Assembly: GCF_017875465.1 (NCBI RefSeq)
Contig: NZ_JAGGMQ010000001.1
Coordinates: 2,108,001 to 2,172,000 of the forward strand
Direction of reading: 5' to 3'
Length of the DNA stretch: 64,000 nucleotides
Source of the DNA: Winslowiella toletana
GTDB taxonomy: Bacteria > Pseudomonadota > Gammaproteobacteria > Enterobacterales > Enterobacteriaceae
The notes under the pieces are model-generated. The model was given only the letters and a program-made list of their open reading frames with translations, was not told where the DNA came from and made no database searches. Positions within the stretch are counted from its first letter, which is position 1. Every line of letters starts with the position of its first letter. This document shows, piece after piece, positions 1-10,012 of the stretch. The translations under genes and the position numbers were made by a program.

Positions 1-1764
1 AATCATCTCCAGTCCGTGACGCTGACCAATTACCCGCGTATTCAGGGTGTCGGCCAGCTGCAGTACCGCATCAATTTCGTTTTTCACCATCCGGCCCAGC
101 GGGATGCCAGTCCAGTCGGAAACCACCGTCGCGACTACATTGGCATCCACCGCCGCAAACAGCAGCGGCGCTTCGCCCTGCAAGGTTTTTAACGTCTGCT
201 GACAGGCTTCGAGTTCGCTTTTCAGCGTGACAATATCCGCTTCGTCTTCAGTATCATGCAGCTGCGCGCGCAGGGCGATAATCGCATCAACCTGTACCCG
301 CTCCTGCTCCCAGCGAGCTTCCAGCGCCTGGCGCTCTTCATCCAGCAGCGCGCGCTGCGCCTGTAGCTGGGCGACACGCTCAGCATTATTCAGACCAACC
401 CGCGCTTCGCGACCAGCGATCTCCAGTTCGACATCCAGCGCATCAATACGGTGGCAGCAATCTTCCAGCTGCGCCGGACGGGCGCTCTGGCTGACCGCGA
501 CGCGCGCGCAGGCGGTATCCAGCAGCGCCACCGCTTTATCCGGCAGCTGACGCGCCGGAATATAACGGTGCGACAGACGCACCGCCGCGCTGACCGCTTC
601 ATCCAGCAGCAGCACGCGATGGTGTTTCTCCAGCGGGCTGACGGTGCTGCGCAGCATCAGCGTCGCTTTCTCTTCGTCCGGCTCCTGAATCTGCACCGTC
701 TGGAAACGACGGGTCAGCGCCGGATCCTTCTCGATATACTTCTTATATTCCGCCCAGGTGGTGGCGCCAATCGTACGCAGCTGACCGCGCGCCAGCGCCG
801 GTTTCATCATATTGGCGGCGTCGCCGGTGCCCTGCTGACCGCCCGCGCCCACCAGGGTGTGAATTTCATCGATAAACAGAATGATCGGCGTTGGGCTGGA
901 CTGCACTTCATTAATCAGCCCTTGCAGACGCGCCTCAAACTCGCCTTTCATCCCGGCGCCGGCCTGCAGCAGACCGAGATCCAGCAGCCACAACTGAACG
1001 TCCTGCAATGGCGGCGGCACATCGCCAGCAGCAATGCGCAGCGCCAGACCTTCCACTACCGCGGTTTTACCGACGCCCGCTTCACCGGTCAGCAGCGGGT
1101 TGTTCTGCCGACGACGCATCAGAATATCCACCATCTGGCGGATCTCGTCGTCACGGCCAACCACCGGATCAATTTTACCGTCGCGCGCCCGCGCGGTGAG
1201 ATCCTGCGCATACTGCGCCAGCGTGCCTTTTGCTGCCTGCGGCACGCCTTCAGCGACGTCATCAGCAAGCGCTGCCATCTGCTGCGCTTCGCTGCTGCCG
1301 GAGAGAATCGCATCGAACTGCTCCGCCAGCAGCGCGGCATTGATGCGCGTAAACTGCGGGGAGATGCTTTTCAGCACGCTGGCCAGATTAAAGGTATTCA
1401 GCAGGCCGAGCAGCAGATGGCCGCCGCGGATTTTGCCGCTGGAAAATTTCAGCGAGCCATAGACCCAGGCGCGTTCAACCGCGCTGTCGATATGCTCAGA
1501 GAGATCGGCGACCGCACTGGCGCCACGCGGCAGACGATCCAGCGCAGTGACTACATCCTGGGTTAACGCCGCTTCATCCAGTGAAAAGTGACGGATAAGC
1601 AGTTGCAGATCGCCATCCTGATGTTGCAGCAGTTGATGAAGCCAGTGCGCCAGCTCTACGTAGGGGTTACCGCGCAGCTTACAGAAGGAGGTCGCGCTCT
1701 CCAGTGAGCGGAACAACAGGGTATCGAGTTTACCGAACAGAACGGCACGGCTGATTTCTGACAT
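1..1764 (-). CDS. clpV: T6SS sheath-disassembly ATPase ClpV (TssH), C-terminus cut by window edge
   Basis: Hexameric AAA+ unfoldase that dismantles the contracted TssB/TssC sheath in the cytoplasm after firing. The visible 588 residues begin [13 protein letters not shown] and include a Clp N-terminal region, the first AAA+ module with Walker A GEAGVGKT and Walker B LFIDEIH, a sensor/arginine region (ALTRRFQ) and a Glu/Arg-rich middle coiled coil. The second AAA+ module lies outside the window, so the gene is incomplete only because of the edge. It is preceded by tssG with a gap of about 54 bases, in the same direction as the rest of the T6SS cluster. Assignment to ClpV rather than housekeeping ClpB rests on the divergent N-terminus and the T6SS context. 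Confidence 0.95.
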   Translation of the reverse strand, partial: MSEISRAVLFGKLDTLLFRSLESATSFCKLRGNPYVELAHWLHQLLQHQDGDLQLLIRHFSLDEAALTQDVVTALDRLPRGASAVADLSEHIDSAVERAWVYGSLKFSSGKIRGGHLLLGLLNTFNLASVLKSISPQFTRINAALLAEQFDAILSGSSEAQQMAALADDVAEGVPQAAKGTLAQYAQDLTARARDGKIDPVVGRDDEIRQMVDILMRRRQNNPLLTGEAGVGKTAVVEGLALRIAAGDVPPPLQDVQLWLLDLGLLQAGAGMKGEFEARLQGLINEVQSSPTPIILFIDEIHTLVGAGGQQGTGDAANMMKPALARGQLRTIGATTWAEYKKYIEKDPALTRRFQTVQIQEPDEEKATLMLRSTVSPLEKHHRVLLLDEAVSAAVRLSHRYIPARQLPDKAVALLDTACARVAVSQSARPAQLEDCCHRIDALDVELEIAGREARVGLNNAERVAQLQAQRALLDEERQALEARWEQERVQVDAIIALRAQLHDTEDEADIVTLKSELEACQQTLKTLQGEAPLLFAAVDANVVATVVSDWTGIPLGRMVKNEIDAVLQLADTLNTRVIGQRHGLEMI

Positions 1765-1818
1765 AATTATTCTCGTTTGCGTGTGGTCTGAAGAAAAAAA
1801 ACGGAAGAAAAACGGGGA

Positions 1819-2871
1819 TTAACTAAATTCGGTTTCCGGGCTAAAGGTTAAATCGCCGCGCGCCTGCGGCTGTGGTTGCGTACCCAGCCAGCTGCTGTAA
1901 CCCAGCCGCTGCGCTGCGCCGAGTCGGCTACCCTGCACCTGATCGCAGGCAAGCAGTAAGCGCACCTCCCAGCAAAACTCGATACCGAAATATTGTCGCA
2001 GCCAGTCACGCAGCTGAGTGGCTTTCGGCTCACCAGGCAGAAACTGGTTATAGACTTCCAGCGACAGCGGCCCGAGTTCGACACGCACTTTATGCTGCAC
2101 ATCGCGCACCGCTACTCCGAGAAACGCCGACTCACCCAGACGCGGCATACCACGCCCGCTTTTCAGCCGCGCCTGCTCACGCTTATCAATCGCCATCCAC
2201 TGCGGTACGTTCTGCACCACCGTCACCGGCACCTGAAAATAGAGGCGTAATATCTTCTCCAGCCCCTCAGCATCACGCGCCTGGCGGCTAAGATGCCCTG
2301 CCGCGGCAAAACGCGCATGGGGGCTGAGACTGCCGCGCTCCAGCTGGGCGGGTTGCCCCATACCAATCAGACTGGCGAGATAGTGTTCAAACGGGCGTTC
2401 GCCGGGACGGTCGAGGGAAACGGTGGGCTGCGCATCGGCCCAGGCGCGATACAGCAACAGCGTCAGCCGGTGGTGAAACAGGTCGGCAAAGGCAGTAAGG
2501 CTGCTGTCCTGATGATGATAAACACGGTCGCGCGCGTACTCGGTCATATGCAGAGGCAGCGGCCCGTTCGGCCCAAACAGGCCGAAGCTGAGAATGCTGA
2601 CATCATGCAGCTCGCTGCCTTCACGCGGTCTGACCTCAGCCAGCGTTGAAGGGGCAAATGCCAGCGAAGGTTGCTGGCCGATGCGCAGCGGTTCATGTCG
2701 CGGCTGCGGCGCGCGGCCCAGCAGGTAGCGCTGTCCGGCCTGCGCATCGAGACGACGCAACAGCTGAAACAGGTCAAACCGCCAGGGCGTCGCGTTGCGC
2801 TGTGGCCAGAAATCGGCAGGCAGACGATGTAACTGCCGGATTTGCAGAGGTTCGCTGGTTTCCAGACTCAT
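1819..2871 (-). CDS. tssG: T6SS baseplate protein TssG
   Basis: TssG (VasB/ImpH family) is a baseplate wedge subunit that binds TssF, TssE and TssK under the sheath. The 350-residue product has the family's usual length, with an early segment containing WRFDLFQLLRRLDAQ and a following GRAPQPRHEPLRIGQ stretch, both typical of ImpH proteins. Its ATG overlaps the end of tssF by four bases (ATGA), which indicates translational coupling. No signal peptide or membrane segment is visible, consistent with a cytoplasmic baseplate role. Confidence 0.95.
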   Translation of the reverse strand: MSLETSEPLQIRQLHRLPADFWPQRNATPWRFDLFQLLRRLDAQAGQRYLLGRAPQPRHEPLRIGQQPSLAFAPSTLAEVRPREGSELHDVSILSFGLFGPNGPLPLHMTEYARDRVYHHQDSSLTAFADLFHHRLTLLLYRAWADAQPTVSLDRPGERPFEHYLASLIGMGQPAQLERGSLSPHARFAAAGHLSRQARDAEGLEKILRLYFQVPVTVVQNVPQWMAIDKREQARLKSGRGMPRLGESAFLGVAVRDVQHKVRVELGPLSLEVYNQFLPGEPKATQLRDWLRQYFGIEFCWEVRLLLACDQVQGSRLGAAQRLGYSSWLGTQPQPQARGDLTFSPETEFS

Positions 2872-4736
2872 AACAACGTCCTTTTACCCATACGTGGCGC
2901 CCACCAGCCGATATCACCACGCTGCTGGCTGGAAAGCGACATCTCAGTAAAACTGTTCATCGATACCAGACGGGAGAAGACACGTTCCAGCACGCTGCCC
3001 ATTAACCACGGGCTGCTGCCGGAAAAGGCCTGCTCGTCCACTTTCAGATCAATGCCGACGCCGCGCGCAAACACAATCGGACCCGGTTCCGGCACCCGGC
3101 GGTTTACCGCGCGCAGCTGGCAGTGGCGGATGCCCTCAATCTGACGGGCAATCGGCGCTTCGGCGAGATTGGCGTACAGACCTAACATCTGACGCAATGC
3201 GCCGCTGCCTTTGCCCTGATCCTGTTCCATCAGGCTGAGATAGTTCATCTGCAGATGACTGACCAGCCGCCAGGTATTCAGTCCTTCCGCCAGCGACGGA
3301 CGCGGCGGGGTCGGGTCTTTACGCAGGGTCAGCTGCTTCACCGGAATCGAATCCGGCATCACGAAGTTCGCCTGCCCCTGCTGAATCAGCATCAGTGGCA
3401 GATCGCGGCTGGTGCAGAGCACATCGGTAGTAAAGTGGGTCAGCTCATCGCTCCATGGCGACTGCTTCTCATCCACCAGGGTGAGAAACACTTCCGAACC
3501 GACATATCCCGTGCGGGTGCCATAGCGTTGCGCCTGTTCGGACAGGGTACGCTGCTCACGGCGCAGGGAAAAATAGGCGCCGTAGTTGCCATCGTCACTG
3601 CCGTAGGTGCTCCAGAACGGGCGGAAAACCTGTTCCTGCTTGCCGCCGCTGGCATACAGCTTACTGACCGAGAACACTTCGTAATCCAGCGGGCGGATAT
3701 TGTCCACCACCAGATGATATTCAAACTGGCCTTCATTCAGCTTCTGCCGCTCGGCCACTCGCGGGAACAGGTTGATCACCGGGGTGCAGTGCAGCGCCAT
3801 ATGCGAGACATCCACCACCCGTTCCAGCGCCGGTTCGCTTTTATCCAGCAGCACCACGATTTCAAATTCGCGCGCTGTCGGGCTGCGCGCCAGCAGCGGA
3901 CGCAGGCCATGCAGACTGAAAAACTGAAAGCGCTGCGGGAAGGCAAAATATTCATGCAGCAGGCGATAACCGTCAAAGTTGCGCATATCTTCCGGCAACA
4001 ATGCCTGGTCGGCAGCGAAACCTTCGTGGCGCAGTGCATCATCCGCCAGCGTTATGCGCTGCGGCTGTTTCTCCACCGTCTGGCAGAACTGACCAACGCC
4101 GTGCGCCATAATCAGCTCAAGCAGCTTTGTCGCCTGAATATCCGGGCCACTGAGAAAGAAGGTCAGATTATCGAAACTAAGATGGTTAAGCAGCACCGCT
4201 TCGTCACAGGCGATACGAATACGCAGCGCACTGGCGGCACCGCGCTGGCCCAGACCCAGCTGGTTCAGCGGCGCATCAGCCGGTACACCGCCCAGCTCCA
4301 CCTGCTGAATACGGATCGGCTGCAACATCACATCCTGCGCAGTGGTGTAGCTACAGGTGACGCCGCTTTTTTTCAGCGTCAGACTGTCCATCATCGTGCC
4401 GCGCGGCACATTAAAGCCGTTGCGGATATCGCCCTTGCTGCTGTCCGGATGCAGCTCGGCGATCGCCATGGAAGGCGTCGGCGCCAGATAGTTCGGCGCA
4501 ATCATCTCCAGCAGACGCTGGGAAAAGCGCGGAAACTCGGCATCCATTTTTAACTGCACGCGCGAAGTCAGAAAGGCAAAGCCCTCCATCAGCCGCTCAG
4601 TGTAGGGATCGGCCACTTCTATGCCGCGCATTCCCAGACGTCCCGCGACTTTTGGATAGCGCAGGGCAAACTCGGCGCCCATTTCGCGCAGATACGCCAG
4701 TTCACGGTTGTAGTAGTCGAGAAGTTTGCTGTCCAT
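2868..4736 (-). CDS. tssF: T6SS baseplate protein TssF
   Basis: TssF (VasA/ImpG) pairs with TssG (two TssF to one TssG) to form the baseplate wedge. The 622-residue protein begins MDSKLLDYYNRELAYLREMG, the very recognisable TssF opening, followed by a segment (FALRYPKVAGRLGM) also characteristic of the family. Length is normal. Its stop overlaps the tssG start by four bases and its start is two bases from the tssE stop, so tssE-tssF-tssG are one tight transcriptional unit. Confidence 0.96.
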   Translation of the reverse strand: MDSKLLDYYNRELAYLREMGAEFALRYPKVAGRLGMRGIEVADPYTERLMEGFAFLTSRVQLKMDAEFPRFSQRLLEMIAPNYLAPTPSMAIAELHPDSSKGDIRNGFNVPRGTMMDSLTLKKSGVTCSYTTAQDVMLQPIRIQQVELGGVPADAPLNQLGLGQRGAASALRIRIACDEAVLLNHLSFDNLTFFLSGPDIQATKLLELIMAHGVGQFCQTVEKQPQRITLADDALRHEGFAADQALLPEDMRNFDGYRLLHEYFAFPQRFQFFSLHGLRPLLARSPTAREFEIVVLLDKSEPALERVVDVSHMALHCTPVINLFPRVAERQKLNEGQFEYHLVVDNIRPLDYEVFSVSKLYASGGKQEQVFRPFWSTYGSDDGNYGAYFSLRREQRTLSEQAQRYGTRTGYVGSEVFLTLVDEKQSPWSDELTHFTTDVLCTSRDLPLMLIQQGQANFVMPDSIPVKQLTLRKDPTPPRPSLAEGLNTWRLVSHLQMNYLSLMEQDQGKGSGALRQMLGLYANLAEAPIARQIEGIRHCQLRAVNRRVPEPGPIVFARGVGIDLKVDEQAFSGSSPWLMGSVLERVFSRLVSMNSFTEMSLSSQQRGDIGWWAPRMGKRTLL

Positions 4737-4738
4737 AA

Positions 4739-5308
4739 TTAGCCTATGTCTTCCAGCTTAAAATGCCCGTTTTCCAGATCCACATCGGTGCGGAACAGAA
4801 ACTCCAGCGGATAAGGCACGCACCACAGTCGCCCTTTAATCTCAATCGACAGCACGTTGTGCAGATCGAGAGATTTCAGTTCCGAAATACAGCGCACCTG
4901 CAATCCCTGCGGCAGAATACGTGGCTCAAAATGCAAAATGGCGTCGGTGAGTTTGCGCTGAATATCGCCCCACTCAATGTCGGACATACGTTTACCCGAC
5001 AGCGGCACCACGCCAAAATTAAGCACCGAGCGCCGCACTTCGTCATAGCCATCAAGGTCGTAAATCGCTTCGCTGTTGATGCAGTTAAACAGCCACTGCA
5101 AATCACGCAGCACATTACGCCGCAGGGTGGTGTGGGAAATCAGGGTGTTATGCGCCGCTTCGCTGGTTTTATGCGGCGCATCGTCGGTCAGACGGTCCAG
5201 CAGCGACGGTTGCAGTTTATCGCGGGCACTGAGGCTCTCTTTTTTGCTGCGCTGGCGAAAACCGCCGTGAAGCAGATCGTGGCCGTAAGCATTAAAAGAG
5301 TCACTCAT
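4739..5308 (-). CDS. tssE: T6SS baseplate protein TssE (gp25-like)
   Basis: TssE is the gp25-like lysozyme-fold protein (catalytically inactive) that nucleates sheath assembly on the baseplate. The 189-residue product has a basic N-terminal region (SLSARDKLQPSLLDRLTDD) typical of TssE, then the gp25 core ending in a hydrophobic strand (LWCVPYPLEFLFRTDVDLE). It overlaps the tagJ stop by eight bases and runs into tssF with a two-base gap. Confidence 0.95.
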   Translation of the reverse strand: MSDSFNAYGHDLLHGGFRQRSKKESLSARDKLQPSLLDRLTDDAPHKTSEAAHNTLISHTTLRRNVLRDLQWLFNCINSEAIYDLDGYDEVRRSVLNFGVVPLSGKRMSDIEWGDIQRKLTDAILHFEPRILPQGLQVRCISELKSLDLHNVLSIEIKGRLWCVPYPLEFLFRTDVDLENGHFKLEDIG

Positions 5309-6128
5309 CGCCGGACTCCGCTGCGTCGAATACCAGACGCGTCAGATTCAGCAACGGATACTGCTGTTCCGCATCCAGCCAGGCTTTCTGGCCGCTGCCG
5401 GTAAAGGTCAGCTCGTCATCACTGTGCCATTCGGTGACTTTTGCCAGCCGCACCGCATCAGATGCCTGCTCATCAAACGGATAACGCAGCGGGATCTGGC
5501 AGACCTGTTCGCTGCCATCCACCAGCTGCACCAGCGTATGACGCCAGACCAGATCGGTAACGCTGGCCGGAGGCTGGAACTGCATCTCGCTGATCAGGGC
5601 AAAAGGCAGCCAGTAGTACTGGCCGTTGACCGCCATTTCACACACCGGTCCGAGACGGCCATCACCATCGGTTAACCACTCCACCGCCTGCCCCTGCTCG
5701 TCGTCCTGCAGAAAGAGCTGCGCCGGACTCAGTGGCGCGCTATCAAGTGCCGCCGCACGCAGCGTGGCGGCGCGCGCGCTGTCACCCTGACGTTCCGCGA
5801 CCAGCGCCTGATGCAGATCGCTGACCCACTCCGCACCTTCGCCCGGCAGACGCGGCGCGGCTTCACCGGCGAATACCGCCGCACGGGTGATTTCCGCCGC
5901 GATACACTGATCCAGCAGCGTTATGGTCGGCTGCGCCTGTGGCTTGAGCGCCAGCCAGGATTTCATCTGCGCACGGGCGCGCAGCCACTGACCATTCAGG
6001 CACAGCAGTTGTACCAGCGCCGCACGATGATCGGCATTGGCCGGCTCAGCGCGAATGCGGTTTTCCACCGCGCTTAACGCCTCAGCCAGCGATTGTCCGT
6101 CCATCAGTTGTGAAAATGAATGCATCAT
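5301..6128 (-). CDS. tagJ: T6SS accessory protein TagJ (ImpE/SciE family)
   Basis: TagJ/ImpE proteins bind the TssB N-terminus or sheath and modulate ClpV-dependent disassembly in some T6SSs. The 275-residue product starts with TPR-like helical repeats (LAEALSAVENRIRAEPANAD, then LVQLLCLNGQWLRARAQM) and ends in the ImpE domain with a WLTDGDGRLGPVCE segment, the usual family signature. It is soluble and has no signal sequence. The gene overlaps tssE by eight bases. Confidence 0.9.
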   Translation of the reverse strand: MMHSFSQLMDGQSLAEALSAVENRIRAEPANADHRAALVQLLCLNGQWLRARAQMKSWLALKPQAQPTITLLDQCIAAEITRAAVFAGEAAPRLPGEGAEWVSDLHQALVAERQGDSARAATLRAAALDSAPLSPAQLFLQDDEQGQAVEWLTDGDGRLGPVCEMAVNGQYYWLPFALISEMQFQPPASVTDLVWRHTLVQLVDGSEQVCQIPLRYPFDEQASDAVRLAKVTEWHSDDELTFTGSGQKAWLDAEQQYPLLNLTRLVFDAAESGDE

Positions 6129-6148
6129 GGCTCCTCAGAGGGCGTCGG

Positions 6149-7132
6149 TTACTTCAGGGTGCGGAAAGCACCTGCTGCGGGATCTTTTAACTGCGGAGAG
6201 AGCGCCTGTACCAGTCCGACGGGTTGCTTGTCGCTGTTCAGATAGCTGCCCCAGCTTTTACGCACTTCGTTAATCCGCGCTTTTAACACATCGTCGTCAC
6301 TGGCTTCCTGCGGCGTCATCTGTACCGCGATCACGCCGTTTGCGCTCCAGCTATTGCTCTGCGGCTGCCATGGCAGAATCAGCCAGCTCTGCGGCGACTT
6401 ATCATTACGCAGCACCATACGTTCGTTGTTTACGGTGGTGATACGCAGCGCGTCATCGCTCTTTTTCAGCCCTTCAACCGGGAAACCGCTGACAAAGGTG
6501 ACGCGGGTGGTTTTGGTCGCGCCGTTTTCGCTGCGGGTCATCGTGCTCTGCCCATGCAGCCAGCCATCATCGGTACATTTCATCCCGGCTTTACCCGGCA
6601 CAAACAGCGCCGAGGTCTGACTGGCATCGTTCCACCAGGTGCGGAAGTGGCAACCATTAATCAGGCTGAACTGTAACCATGGCGTGGTATCGGCAGCCGG
6701 TGATAACTCTTCCGGCGTCGGCGCTGGTGTTGCCGCCGCCGTTTCATCCGCCGGAACAGCCGGTGCTTCTGGCGCTGGCGGCGGGGTGATCTCCACCTCC
6801 CAGTTATTGGCCTTTTGCGCGCTGCCTGCGGCCAGTGCGTTGCCTGCGCTGTCATTCATCTGCCACTGCAGACTGCGCAGTGAACTACATTCAGAACTCA
6901 TCAGGCCACCGACGCGCGGCAGGAACGCCTGCAATACGTCGGGATCTTTGCTCTCACGCGAGACAATGCGCAGCGGAACATCTCTGGCGCACCAGCTTGA
7001 GGCGTTTTTATTTTTTACATTGTCGATCCAGATTTCCAGCTTCAGAGTGGGAGAGTAAACCAGTTGGAAGTTTTGGGCGGCGGCACTGCCCGCCATGCAG
7101 AGGGCTAAAACGCCCGATAGCCAGTATTTCAT
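6149..7132 (-). CDS. Exported protein of the T6SS cluster, function unknown
   Basis: The 327-residue product starts with a clear cleavable signal peptide (MKYWLSGVLALCMAGSAAAQ, cleavage after AAAQ or nearby) and lacks a lipobox cysteine, so it should be periplasmic. A Pro/Ala-rich linker around residues 118-145 separates two globular halves. Cysteines near residues 48, 80, 162 and 186 could form disulfides. It lies between pppA and tagJ in the same orientation, so it is probably cotranscribed with T6SS genes. It does not look like the VasI/TagO family, and I do not recognise it. A role in the envelope part or regulation of the T6SS is only guessed from position. Confidence 0.75.
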   Translation of the reverse strand: MKYWLSGVLALCMAGSAAAQNFQLVYSPTLKLEIWIDNVKNKNASSWCARDVPLRIVSRESKDPDVLQAFLPRVGGLMSSECSSLRSLQWQMNDSAGNALAAGSAQKANNWEVEITPPPAPEAPAVPADETAAATPAPTPEELSPAADTTPWLQFSLINGCHFRTWWNDASQTSALFVPGKAGMKCTDDGWLHGQSTMTRSENGATKTTRVTFVSGFPVEGLKKSDDALRITTVNNERMVLRNDKSPQSWLILPWQPQSNSWSANGVIAVQMTPQEASDDDVLKARINEVRKSWGSYLNSDKQPVGLVQALSPQLKDPAAGAFRTLK

Positions 7133-7156
7133 AGGGTTCCTTGCGCAAAGCTGTGT

Positions 7157-7954
7157 TTAGTCCCGAGGGGGAAAAAATTGCGCCGCCTCAGCCAGTGAAT
7201 GCAGCAGTGTGGTGTCCTGGGGCGATCCAACCCAGACCGCGAGGGCACTGTAGTTATCCTGCTTTTCTCCCGGCTGGCGTGGCTGGTTATCGATAATTTG
7301 CTGCATCAGGGTCAGCCACTCATCCGGCGTATTGACCATATGCAGCGATTGCTCCATCTGGCGCGCGGCCACACCATGCCAGAAGCCATCAGTGCAGAGC
7401 AGGAAGACATCGCCATCTTCGATCGGCACCACGTCGCTGTAGCTGGCGTCGCGCTCCTCATCACCCATACCGAGGGCAAAATAGAGCAGATTGCTGTTAA
7501 TGCCTTCAGCGGAGTGTCCGGCATCGGTCATCTGCTGCACCAGACTGTGGTCGGTGGTCATTTCCCGCACATAGCCACGGCGGAACTGATAGAGACGGCT
7601 GTCGCCAGCATGTGTCCAGTAGGCCAGCTGGTAATCGCGGTCGATAAACAGGCCAACCAGCGTGGTGCCCATGCGGTGAAAGGTCGGCGTCTCCTGCTGT
7701 GCCTGACGAATCGCCGTATTGGCTTCGCCGACAAAGTCGCGGATACGCTGGGCATTGAGGTGCTGATCGGCGTCGAAACTGTCCAGAATGGTGTCGCGGG
7801 CAAGCTTCGCCGCCACATCGCCACCGGGAAAGCCAGCAACGCCGTCACAAACCACAAAGCAGGCAGAGCGCTCACCGACGCTTTCACCAGTCTGATCCTG
7901 GTTACTGGCGCGGTCGCCCTGCTTCGATATCGAGGCAATATTGATATTTATCAT
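7157..7954 (-). CDS. pppA: PP2C-type protein phosphatase PppA of the T6SS
   Basis: PppA dephosphorylates proteins phosphorylated by the PpkA kinase (classically Fha) and damps post-translational T6SS activation. The 265 residues carry the ordered PP2C metal-binding motifs: DGVAGFPGGD near residue 38, THAGDSRLY near 113, TTDHSLV near 132, LCTDGFWHG near 186 and DNYSALAV near 240. No transmembrane helix is seen. The ATG overlaps the fha stop by four bases (translational coupling). The partner kinase PpkA is not in this window. Confidence 0.93.
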   Translation of the reverse strand: MININIASISKQGDRASNQDQTGESVGERSACFVVCDGVAGFPGGDVAAKLARDTILDSFDADQHLNAQRIRDFVGEANTAIRQAQQETPTFHRMGTTLVGLFIDRDYQLAYWTHAGDSRLYQFRRGYVREMTTDHSLVQQMTDAGHSAEGINSNLLYFALGMGDEERDASYSDVVPIEDGDVFLLCTDGFWHGVAARQMEQSLHMVNTPDEWLTLMQQIIDNQPRQPGEKQDNYSALAVWVGSPQDTTLLHSLAEAAQFFPPRD

Positions 7955-9873
7955 TTGTCCGATCGGTTCTGAGAGTCTTTATACTGGTTAACTTCCATGT
8001 CGTAGGCGTGCAGGAAGGCTTCGCCAAACAGGGTATGGAAGTCGTCTTCGATTTCGCCAGCGGTCTCTTTATAGCGCTGAGTGAAGTGCTCCCAGAGCGC
8101 GGCCTTGCGGCTGCTGGAAAAACCGATGCGCGAGGTAATCCCCTCTTCGCGCGCTTCAGCTTCCAGCTGCTCCGGGTTAAACGACTGCAACATCGAGGCG
8201 ATAATCGCGCGGATCCCGGCAATCATGCCGAGCTGGTGAGCCTGCAAGTCGATCAGCGCATCGCGCACTGACTGGCTCGGAGCCATAAAGCCCGGCATAC
8301 GGCTGCCGTACATCTGCATTAATACCGATTTACCCGAAGGCAACAGCTTAAACGGGTTATTGGCTTCATCGAGGATCACGGTCATTTCGGCTTTAACACC
8401 GCGCTTCAGAATCGAACGCGAGGAGAGCAGCGCGACCGTGCCCTGCGAGAACATACTCAGCATCTGGCCTAACTGATACATCTGCGCTTTATCGAACTGC
8501 GGCACCGGTTGCAGATCGTTAAGTCCCATGCCGTCGATCAGTGACTGCAACAGTTCGCCTTCCAGCGAAGTGCCATTGCCCGCCGGGGGTGGCGTGCTGG
8601 CGGTGCGTTTTGCCTGCGGCGCGCTGCGATAATCCACCGGATCGATACGTAAACGTCCTTTCGGCGGCGGCGCCGGATTGCGCGCGACTGCCTGCGGTGT
8701 CGGCAGCGTAATCCCGCTGTAATCGACGCTGGAGGTTTCACTGATATCCTGGTTAGAAGGCAACTCAGCAAACAGCGGTGAAGCTTCCAGATCCGCCAGC
8801 TCCGGCGATGTTTCTGCGCTGGCGGCTGGCGGCGGCGTTGTTTCCGCTGCATGGCTGACCGGCGGTTGCGCATCAGGAATCGGTGGCGGTTCCGGGGTGT
8901 AAACCGGCGGCGGTTCCGGCGCTACCTTTGGTGCCTCTGCGGCTGGCAGGCTGCTTTCCGGGGCGGTCAACGGCTTAGCGCCGCTCATCATCAGGCCCAG
9001 CGGATCATCCTGACTGATGGTGCTGCTGGCGCCTGCTTCATGGCCACCGAATAACGCCAGCGGATCCTGCTGCGGTTCAGCTTTGTACTGCTCCGGTTCC
9101 GGCGTCAGTGACTGCTTTGCCAGTGTGGATGGCGAGCGGTCATCCAGAATGCTTTCACCATCAAACAGCCCGTCACCGCCAAACAGATCGTTGGGATCGT
9201 TGCTTTGTCTGGCTTTCAGCGCGTCATCGCTGGCCAGCAGCTGCGCCAGCGGATCATCCGGGTTGCGCTCCGGCGACGGCGAAGCCATCAGCGGATTGAT
9301 ATGCTCAATGCTCTCTGACGCCAGCGGATTTTTACGCGTGGCGGAGAGGCTGTCGGAAATGGAAAACTCCTGCACCAGGCTGTCCCAGATTTCGGTCGGG
9401 ATCGCGGCGGGTTTACCCTCTGCGGCTGCGGCTGGCGCGACTGCCTGCTGCACCGGCGGCTGTGGTTGCGGCGGCACCGGCGGCGCTGCCTGGGGCTGAG
9501 CGGTCGGCTGCGGCGCAGGTCGCGGTGTGGCGACCGGTTGCGCCGGGCGCGGCTGACTGCCGATTTCATTGACCACCAGCTGGTATTCATCAATGCCCAG
9601 CACGTCGCCATCCTGTAGCTCAACCTGGCGGCCACGCTCCAGCGGAATATCGTTCAGTAGCACCAGCGTCACATTGCCGCGATTGGTAATCCGGCATTCG
9701 CCACTGGCGGCAATATGCACAATCGCCTGCAGGCGGGAGATAGTGCGGTTATCATCCGGCAATACCAGATTATTATCAGCTCCACGACCAATGGTGCCGC
9801 CTGGCGGTAAAAAATCACAGCTGGTTTGCGGCGGCTGATGGCCAGGTTTGTTCGTTATTATCGTAAATCGCAT
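7951..9873 (-). CDS. tagH: T6SS FHA-domain scaffold protein Fha (TagH/VasC)
   Basis: Fha proteins bind phosphothreonine partners and trigger T6SS assembly in the threonine-phosphorylation pathway. The 640-residue protein has an N-terminal FHA domain (residues about 1-105, with GGTIGRGADNNLVLPD and a SRLQAIVH loop where SRxHA is canonical), a long Pro/Ala/Glu-rich disordered linker (about 110-410), and the C-terminal type VI FHA-associated helical domain (about 430-630, with FGEAFLHAYDMEVNQY). It is followed by pppA with a four-base overlap. An unusually strong hairpin sits just upstream of its start. Confidence 0.93.
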   Translation of the reverse strand: MRFTIITNKPGHQPPQTSCDFLPPGGTIGRGADNNLVLPDDNRTISRLQAIVHIAASGECRITNRGNVTLVLLNDIPLERGRQVELQDGDVLGIDEYQLVVNEIGSQPRPAQPVATPRPAPQPTAQPQAAPPVPPQPQPPVQQAVAPAAAAEGKPAAIPTEIWDSLVQEFSISDSLSATRKNPLASESIEHINPLMASPSPERNPDDPLAQLLASDDALKARQSNDPNDLFGGDGLFDGESILDDRSPSTLAKQSLTPEPEQYKAEPQQDPLALFGGHEAGASSTISQDDPLGLMMSGAKPLTAPESSLPAAEAPKVAPEPPPVYTPEPPPIPDAQPPVSHAAETTPPPAASAETSPELADLEASPLFAELPSNQDISETSSVDYSGITLPTPQAVARNPAPPPKGRLRIDPVDYRSAPQAKRTASTPPPAGNGTSLEGELLQSLIDGMGLNDLQPVPQFDKAQMYQLGQMLSMFSQGTVALLSSRSILKRGVKAEMTVILDEANNPFKLLPSGKSVLMQMYGSRMPGFMAPSQSVRDALIDLQAHQLGMIAGIRAIIASMLQSFNPEQLEAEAREEGITSRIGFSSSRKAALWEHFTQRYKETAGEIEDDFHTLFGEAFLHAYDMEVNQYKDSQNRSDK

Positions 9874-9903
9874 AACGGGTTCCTGCTTAGGTATATTCGG
9901 TGT

Positions 9904-9943
9904 CTGTATCGCGCGCGTCTTATTTAAGGCGCGCGCGATACAG
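9904..9943. repeat. Strong GC-rich inverted repeat upstream of fha
   Basis: Two perfect 14-base arms (CTGTATCGCGCGCG and its complement) flank a 12-base A/T-rich centre, in which CTT/AAG can pair further. It lies 30 bases upstream of the fha start, between the fha operon and the effector/immunity genes. No T-run follows on either strand, so a classical Rho-independent terminator is not supported. It could be an mRNA hairpin in the fha leader or attenuate read-through. Confidence 0.6.
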
Positions 9944-10012
9944 GCACTGAAGATAGACAGGCAACATAAAAGTTACCTTTCATTTAGTAGTGTTTAATTT
10001 CAGAATAAGTAA

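Noticed and set aside
451..1566. Long plus-strand frame (371 codons) opposite clpV
   Set aside because: It is the antisense of a conserved ATPase gene in GC-rich DNA. The translation has no family features and no ribosome site.
3255..4553. 432-codon plus-strand frame opposite tssF
   Set aside because: Antisense shadow of a clearly conserved baseplate gene; composition is His/Gln/Arg-rich as expected for complementary frames.
6149..7132. Naming the exported T6SS-cluster protein VasI/TagO
   Set aside because: The position invites it, but the sequence lacks the pattern I know for that family, so it is left unnamed.
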